From Limosilactobacillus pulli (GTDB lineage: Bacteria; Bacillota; Bacilli; Lactobacillales; Lactobacillaceae): a stretch of DNA of 64,000 bases. Every line of letters starts with the position of its first letter. The first letter of the stretch is position 1. The notes beneath the pieces were generated by a model. That model worked only from the letters and a program-made list of their open reading frames with translations. It was not told the origin of the DNA and did no database searches. Made by a program: the position numbers and the translations under genes. Shown here one piece after another: positions 60,090-64,000 of this stretch. Location of the stretch: the NCBI RefSeq assembly GCF_947381555.1, contig NZ_CANCWQ010000003.1, positions 48,728-112,727 on the forward strand. The letters run 5' to 3'.

Positions 60090-60704
60090 TTAATTGAACT
60101 CCCCGGTCATTGGGTCCATTTGCTGATATTGACCGGTTGTTGGGTTGTACATGTAGATTCCCTTAAGATGTGAGACGTTGGGATCCTGACCTTCACCACT
60201 GCTGGTTCGAATATCGACTTGCCAGTTGCCATCACTGGTCTGAGAAATCATATACTGATCACCATTTTCCGGCTGCAGATTGGCGGCCTGGTTAAGCCCA
60301 TCAACAACCTGATCGTTGACCGTTGAAGATGTTGCAGCGGACACCTTATTGCTGGCTGGGCTGCTTGTTGTTTCACTGGCAGATATCGCGTTGCTGGCAG
60401 CTGTTTGGCTTTGGGTACTGGCTGCTTGAGCCGATGATGCCAAAGCCCCCGTCAATTGATCAGCTGATGCCAACTCAGCTGTCGTACTAGAACTCTGGGC
60501 TGCCTCGCTGCTGGCGCTGGTAGATTGATCCTTAACTGAGGTACTATGCTTTTTAGCCGCCTTAGTCTTGCTTGAGACCGCTGCCGAGCGGCTTATGCTT
60601 TCCTGCGTACTGGTTGGAGCGCTGAGTGATGCACAGCCCGTTAGACTCAGCATCATTGCCGTCATCAACAATCCAGTTAGCCAATGCTTCGACTGCTTCA
60701 TCAT
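60090..60704 (-). CDS. Ser/Ala/Thr-rich lipoprotein
   Basis: 204 residues. A signal peptide ends in the lipobox LTGC (Cys near residue 24), so it should be lipid-anchored outside the cell. Residues 28-130 are low complexity, rich in Ser, Ala and Thr, a likely wall-spanning spacer. The C-terminal 60 residues (YMISQTSDGNWQVDIRTSSG, IYMYNPTTGQYQQMDPMTGEFN) look like a small folded domain. AAAGGGGCGG precedes the ATG. Function unknown; no partner gene. Confidence 0.78.
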   Translation of the reverse strand: MMKQSKHWLTGLLMTAMMLSLTGCASLSAPTSTQESISRSAAVSSKTKAAKKHSTSVKDQSTSASSEAAQSSSTTAELASADQLTGALASSAQAASTQSQTAASNAISASETTSSPASNKVSAATSSTVNDQVVDGLNQAANLQPENGDQYMISQTSDGNWQVDIRTSSGEGQDPNVSHLKGIYMYNPTTGQYQQMDPMTGEFN

Positions 60705-60870
60705 GTCAACCGCCCCTTTTCTAATTCAATTTTCATTACCATTGTAACTCATTTGCAACAATAATGTAATAATTTTTAAGATTCGGTTCGATCATTCCAA
60801 TCGTTCAGACTTTAATCAGGATGTGTGATGATAACTCGTCAATGATAATTGCTTGGCAGCGCTCTTTGAT

Positions 60871-60899
60871 TTGCATTTTAAAACACACGTTCGTATAAT
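60871..60899 (+). promoter_or_regulatory. Promoter with LexA-like box
   Basis: TTGCAT (60871-60876), 17-base spacer, TATAAT (60894-60899). AAAACACACGTTCG (60880-60893) agrees with the Firmicutes LexA/DinR box CGAACRNRYGTTYC in 11 of 14 positions and fills the spacer. Confidence 0.65.
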
Positions 60900-60933
60900 G
60901 GTTAAAAATCATACGGAAGGACACGATCTGCAG

Positions 60934-62064
60934 ATGTTTGACTACCGCCATGAACCGCACGGCGTTTATTTAATGATCGACAACAAATCTTTTTTTGCCA
61001 GCATCGAAAGCGTACAGCGTGGCATCGACCCACTGGACTCCGTTTTACTGGTCATGGCCGAGCATGAAAATAACGGCAGCGGCCTGGTCGTTGCCACCTC
61101 ACCGCTTGCCAAAAAGCATTTTGGCATTCGCAACGTCGATCGTGGCTACAAGGTCCCCAGCGATGCCAGGTTGCTGACCGTACCGCCGCGTTTGAGTCTT
61201 TATCGCCAGAAAAATCGGCAAATCAATCAGATTTTTCGCCGCTATGCCGATGCTGATCACTGGTGGCCTTATTCAATTGATGAAAGTATTCTTGACCTTA
61301 GCGATACCTGGCAGTTTTTTGGCCAAACGCCTGAACAGACAGCTGCCCAAATCCAAAAAGCCGTTTTTAAAGAGCTGGGACTGCGTACGACCGTTGGGAT
61401 TGGTGAAAACCCACTGCAGGCCAAACTGGCATTAGATTTGTTTGCCAAGCATGCGGCTGATTTTCAAGGCCGTCTCTCATATCATGATTTTGCCGCTCGT
61501 ATCTGGCCACGCCATGATCTAACCAATATCTGGAGCATCGGTAAAAAAACGGCTGCTAAATTGAATCTTTTGGGCATCAATTCAATTGGTGACCTAGCCC
61601 ATACTGATCCGCACTGGCTCAAGCACGAATTTGGCGTTTCGGGTACTCATCTTTATGCCTTGGCCTGGGGCATTGACCGAACCGATCTTTCCGTGCATTT
61701 AACGCCTAAAAACCCCAGCTGGAGCAGTTCTCAAGTTATGCCTAAGGATCTTAGTCAGCCAAAAGACATCGAGCAGGGCATTATTAAAGTAGCCAACGAT
61801 GTCATCGATCGCCTTAGCCGCCACCATCAGAAGACCGGCCGGCTGCGCTTAGGGCTCGGTTATGCCAGTGGCGTTACCGATAGCAATGGCCGTACCAGCT
61901 ATAGCCACGAAATTACTATTGAGCCAACCGCCGATCGGAAAGTTTTGATCAACCATCTGCTGGGAATTTTTCGTCAAGCATGGGCAGGTGCTGCCGTTCG
62001 TAATATTTCAGTAGCATGCAGCCGCCTCAGTGATGCCAATACACAGCAGATCGCACTCTTTTAG
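60934..62064 (+). CDS. Y-family DNA polymerase (UmuC/UvrX type)
   Basis: Translesion polymerase, 376 residues. Catalytic acidic residues are in YLMIDNKSFFASIES (Asp16) and YSIDESILDL (Asp116, Glu117). Helix-hairpin-helix region IWSIGKKTAAKLNLLGINSIGDLA near residues 190-213, then the little-finger domain. Earlier in-frame ATG codons lie within or upstream of the promoter, so MFDYRHEP is chosen although its AAGGA is about 14 bases away. Probably SOS-induced, with the gene 19 bases downstream in the same operon. Confidence 0.9.
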   Translation: MFDYRHEPHGVYLMIDNKSFFASIESVQRGIDPLDSVLLVMAEHENNGSGLVVATSPLAKKHFGIRNVDRGYKVPSDARLLTVPPRLSLYRQKNRQINQIFRRYADADHWWPYSIDESILDLSDTWQFFGQTPEQTAAQIQKAVFKELGLRTTVGIGENPLQAKLALDLFAKHAADFQGRLSYHDFAARIWPRHDLTNIWSIGKKTAAKLNLLGINSIGDLAHTDPHWLKHEFGVSGTHLYALAWGIDRTDLSVHLTPKNPSWSSSQVMPKDLSQPKDIEQGIIKVANDVIDRLSRHHQKTGRLRLGLGYASGVTDSNGRTSYSHEITIEPTADRKVLINHLLGIFRQAWAGAAVRNISVACSRLSDANTQQIALF

Positions 62065-62082
62065 TCAAATAAGGAAAGATCT

Positions 62083-62874
62083 ATGGACGATTCATTAAGC
62101 AAGGCCGCACACCAAATTGCCGATCAGGTCTGGCCCCTGTTCAAGCGGCTGCCTAAAACCATCTATCATATATTGGTCGTTAATGATCAATATGATGGCC
62201 AGTTTAATTTCTTTTTTGAAATCTATCGGCCACATTTTCGTACACACTCTTATCCGCTTTATTCCATGCCCAATAATGATCTGGGGCAGTTGGAAAATCT
62301 GCTGCATCAGTTAAAAAAACAAGAAGGCCTACAAATTACCGTTGACTTTCGTGGCTTTGACAATCTGCGCTGGCCAGGCAGTCAGCGACGGATTATTGCT
62401 CATCCTTATCAGGCACCGCATTTTAATCAAACTGCCGCTTTTAAGCCTGTCGAGCCCGCCCTGATTATGCATGCCCCCGTTCGTTTACCTAAATATGACG
62501 ATCAAGAAGCCGCTAGAATTGCCGGCGCCTTTTTTAAAAACGAGTATGTCGACTATGGGATGGGCAAGTGGCATGGCTTTCGAACCGTTGAATTAAATCA
62601 GGTTGAAAACGAATTTGCCACACTGCCGCTTGAGATTCCCCAAAATCGACAAAGTCAGCTGGCCATTCAATCCCTCTTAAAGCTGGCCATTGAACAGCAT
62701 CAGCCCGTTCATCTACAAATGCTGTTTGGTGGCCGCTGTCATGGCATCAACGGGACAGTGTTAGGTGCTACCAAACAGACTGCATTTATCAAACCAGAAA
62801 AAATGCATCAATTTGCACTGCCAATCAAGCTGATCAGTCATGGCGAGCTGTTGACTAAAGACAAACAGGAATAA
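62083..62874 (+). CDS. Y-polymerase operon partner with YolD-like C-terminal domain
   Basis: 263 residues. From about residue 155 the sequence resembles YolD, a small protein often encoded beside UvrX-type polymerases: DYGMGKWHGFRTVEL (YolD has RGMIKW.PF..L), a helical middle (QSQLAIQSLLKLAIEQ), then strands HLQMLFGGRCHGINGTVLGA. The first 150 residues (IYHILVVNDQYDGQFNFFFE, LQITVDFRGFDNLRWPGSQR) match nothing recognised. AAGGAAAG lies 5 bases before the ATG. Probably an accessory or regulator of the polymerase; the domain assignment is tentative. Confidence 0.65.
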   Translation: MDDSLSKAAHQIADQVWPLFKRLPKTIYHILVVNDQYDGQFNFFFEIYRPHFRTHSYPLYSMPNNDLGQLENLLHQLKKQEGLQITVDFRGFDNLRWPGSQRRIIAHPYQAPHFNQTAAFKPVEPALIMHAPVRLPKYDDQEAARIAGAFFKNEYVDYGMGKWHGFRTVELNQVENEFATLPLEIPQNRQSQLAIQSLLKLAIEQHQPVHLQMLFGGRCHGINGTVLGATKQTAFIKPEKMHQFALPIKLISHGELLTKDKQE

Positions 62875-62983
62875 ACAGACAAAAAGACCGCTTAAACATT
62901 GTTATATCAGTAATTCACTTGCTATTGTTCGCCCCATTAAGTCAACCCAATTTCCTTGTTTTTGAGTGTTTTTGCTTGTGAAA

Positions 62984-63032
62984 TAAAAAAAGTGCATCTG
63001 TCAACGACTAAGAATCGCTGATAGATGCACAA
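62984..63032 (-). terminator. Terminator of tRNA-Gln
   Basis: GTGCATCT/AGATGCAC with an inner TCAGCGA/TCGTTGA stem, then seven T on the minus strand, 12 bases past the tRNA. The 100 bases before it contain nothing recognisable. Confidence 0.8.
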
Positions 63033-63043
63033 TGTTGTTAGGA

Positions 63044-63115
63044 TTGGGTATACAGGGATCGAACCTGTAAATTATGGATTCAGAGTCCACTGCCTTACCA
63101 TTTGGCTAATACCCA
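63044..63115 (-). tRNA. tRNA-Gln (CUG)
   Basis: 72 bases on the minus strand. Acceptor TGGGTAT/ATACCCA, anticodon stem GTGGA/TCCAT with loop CTCTGAA (anticodon CTG, reads CAG), T-stem ACAGG/CCTGT with TTCGATC. Discriminator A; the CCA end is not encoded. The overall sequence resembles bacterial tRNA-Gln. It has its own promoter and terminator. Confidence 0.93.
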
Positions 63116-63148
63116 ATAAAGAGTTGATTGCTTTTAACAACGATTATT

Positions 63149-63177
63149 AGTATACCTAATACCTCCATCTTCGTCAA
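63149..63177 (-). promoter_or_regulatory. tRNA-Gln promoter
   Basis: TTGACG (63177-63172), 17-base spacer, TATACT (63154-63149) on the minus strand; followed by AATAATCGTT. Confidence 0.75.
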
Positions 63178-63297
63178 TGGTTTTTTCAAAATTAATTTAT
63201 TTAACCTTATTTGACGCTTTCTGCTAAAATGGAAAGCAATGAGTGAAAGATTTTTATAGCTATATATTTAAGAGAGAAAAGATGAGGAAGCGATAAG

Positions 63298-63627
63298 ATG
63301 GCTAGTAATTCTGATACGTTGTACTATGTTTTATCCAAGATCAATCATCATCCGGAATTAATCAAATCTCGCATGCCAATTTATTCCAATGCGATCTCAA
63401 TGACGATTCCGGATTCATTAAAGATTGCCGATTCTGATTTTTACTTTCCAGACGGTAAACTGATGGTTAATCGTCTGGCACCTGAATTTGTTGCCAAAAA
63501 CGGTGAGCTGCTTGACTATTTTTACCAGCAGACACGCGGTGACATTCCAGGCTATCATGACGTTTGGATCACGACTTCACACGTCCCCCACGAGTCGGTT
63601 TATTTAATTGAGCTTTCCTATGAATAA
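63298..63627 (+). CDS. Small conserved-looking protein, unknown function
   Basis: 109 residues, soluble, with no signal or membrane segment. Mixed alpha/beta appearance (SDTLYYVLSKINHHPELIKS, DSDFYFPDGKLMVNRLAPEF, HESVYLIELSYE). GAGGAAG lies 8 bases before the ATG. Single gene between two tRNA genes. No family recognised. Confidence 0.65.
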   Translation: MASNSDTLYYVLSKINHHPELIKSRMPIYSNAISMTIPDSLKIADSDFYFPDGKLMVNRLAPEFVAKNGELLDYFYQQTRGDIPGYHDVWITTSHVPHESVYLIELSYE

Positions 63628-63641
63628 TTTTTAGTAAATGG

Positions 63642-63671
63642 TTGACAAAACCAATAATGATAACGTAAACT
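63642..63671 (+). promoter_or_regulatory. tRNA-Glu promoter flanked by inverted repeat
   Basis: TTGACA (63642-63647), 18-base spacer, TAAACT (63666-63671). AATGATAACG in the spacer is repeated inverted as CGTTATCATT downstream of the -10 box, near 63683-63692. Confidence 0.6.
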
Positions 63672-63699
63672 AATAATCGTTCGTTATCATTATCATTAT

Positions 63700-63772
63700 T
63701 GCCCACTGGTCAAATTGGTTAAGACGTCGCCCTCTCAAGGCGGAGTTACGGGTTCGATCCCCGTGTGGGTGA
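63700..63772 (+). tRNA. tRNA-Glu (CUC)
   Basis: 73 bases. Acceptor TGCCCAC/GTGGGTG (two wobble pairs at the end), anticodon stem TCGCC/GGCGG with loop CTCTCAA (anticodon CTC, reads GAG), T-stem ACGGG/CCCGT. Discriminator A, CCA not encoded. The D-arm GGTCAAATTGGTTAAGAC is typical of tRNA-Glu. A CUC isoacceptor is optional in bacteria; a UUC gene presumably lies elsewhere. Confidence 0.88.
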
Positions 63773-63787
63773 TTCAATATCTACGTT

Positions 63788-63830
63788 AAACCTGACGCAT
63801 GTCTTAAATAGCATTGCGTCAGGTTTTTTA
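63788..63830 (+). terminator. Terminator of tRNA-Glu
   Basis: AACCTGACGCA/TGCGTCAGGTT stem, 14-base loop, six T; 16 bases past the tRNA. Confidence 0.88.
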
Positions 63831-63835
63831 TTACC

Positions 63836-63866
63836 AAAAAAGCAGCGCCATTATTTTGACGCTGCC
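63836..63866 (-). terminator. Leftward terminator-like hairpin at right edge
   Basis: GCAGCG/CGCTGC perfect stem with 12-base loop and six T on the minus strand. It would end a leftward transcript entering from beyond the window; the frame described next stops inside its loop. Confidence 0.6.
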
Positions 63867-64000
63867 AAATAAGCTGAGATTCGACTATTCCATTGATACT
63901 TGTGATTTGTTGACCAAAACATCGGGAGTGTAAAATATTTTGTGTAAATTTCTAAATTAAATTGAAAAAGGGAAAGCCTTCCCCGTATGATTAAATCGCT
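63851..64000 (-). other. Open frame or mobile-element edge running off the window
   Basis: On the minus strand 49 codons stay open from the window edge to a TAA at 63853-63851, ending WNSRISAYLAASK. On the plus strand the same DNA has two GTGTAAA repeats (near 63928 and 63940) and a TTGAAA promoter-like box. This recalls the left end of IS256-family elements before a transposase. Neither reading can be settled without the sequence to the right. Confidence 0.3.

Noticed and set aside
1..64000. Prophage, CRISPR array, toxin-antitoxin or bacteriocin cluster
   Set aside because: No repeat-spacer pattern, phage structural genes, paired small toxin-antitoxin frames or leader-peptide genes were seen; gene order is that of core lactobacillus chromosome.

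Overview
The window looks like chromosome of a heterofermentative lactobacillus, most likely a Limosilactobacillus. This is an inference from gene content and order, not a database match. Supporting signs are base composition that is neither AT- nor GC-extreme, T-box riboswitches on amino-acid genes, a Ddl ligase with the Phe active-site residue of D-Ala-D-Lac ligases, MurT/GatD, and the Firmicutes order iscS-thiI-ezrA-fRMsr-rpsD. Most of the window is ordinary core genome; no prophage, CRISPR array or complete insertion sequence is visible.

Layout from left to right. 1-1.8 kb: a polar amino-acid ABC transporter (substrate-binding start, ATPase, permease), read leftwards behind a T-box with a histidine specifier and two tandem terminator modules. 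1.85-4.4 kb: mreBCD. 4.5-9.4 kb: radC, folC, and valS behind a valine T-box. 9.7-16.1 kb: tpx, iscS-thiI, ezrA, and rightward fRMsr and rpsD. 16.3-19.6 kb: transaldolase-transketolase and a 590-base control region with LacI-type palindromes. 19.6-23.9 kb: a YczE-like membrane protein, a VOC protein, a YueI-like protein, rarA, a probable 6S RNA, a small membrane protein and uspA. 23.9-28.4 kb: an XRE-TPR regulator, ddl, a frameshifted DUF2785 gene and an M20 peptidase. 28.4-31.5 kb: metQ-metN-metI under a methionine T-box. 31.6-36.3 kb: a GcvH-like protein, rodA, DUF2969, yidD, mbl, a MurA-like protein that has lost its catalytic residues, and a DUF1146 protein. 36.3-42.9 kb: the F1Fo ATP synthase operon atpBEFHAGDC. 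43-47.2 kb: uraA with a PyrR attenuator, two YibE/F proteins and upp. 47.3-50.9 kb: tdk-prfA-prmC-tsaC. 51.1-53.5 kb: murT-gatD and a small membrane protein. 53.5-55.8 kb: a serine hydrolase, and a metA-family acyltransferase under a second methionine T-box. 55.9-59.9 kb: a MarR regulator and a heterodimeric ABC exporter behind a 41-base palindrome. 60-62.9 kb: a lipoprotein, and an SOS-type operon of a Y-family polymerase with a YolD-like partner. 62.9-64 kb: tRNA-Gln, a small unknown protein, tRNA-Glu, and possibly the edge of a mobile element.

Functional themes are cell shape and wall synthesis (mreBCD, mbl, rodA, ddl, murT-gatD, ezrA), energy (ATP synthase), and amino-acid supply controlled by uncharged tRNA. 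The four T-boxes can be read with one consistent geometry in the specifier loop (GAA, one base, codon), giving His CAC, Val GUA, Met AUG and Met AUG.

The observations most worth a second look are the His T-box with a duplicated antiterminator/terminator module whose tRNA-end contact differs between copies, and the full-length MurA homologue without its active site. Next are the GcvH-like protein lacking the lipoyl lysine, the YolD-like fusion beside the Y-family polymerase, and the probable 6S RNA promoter overlapped by a cre-type sequence.
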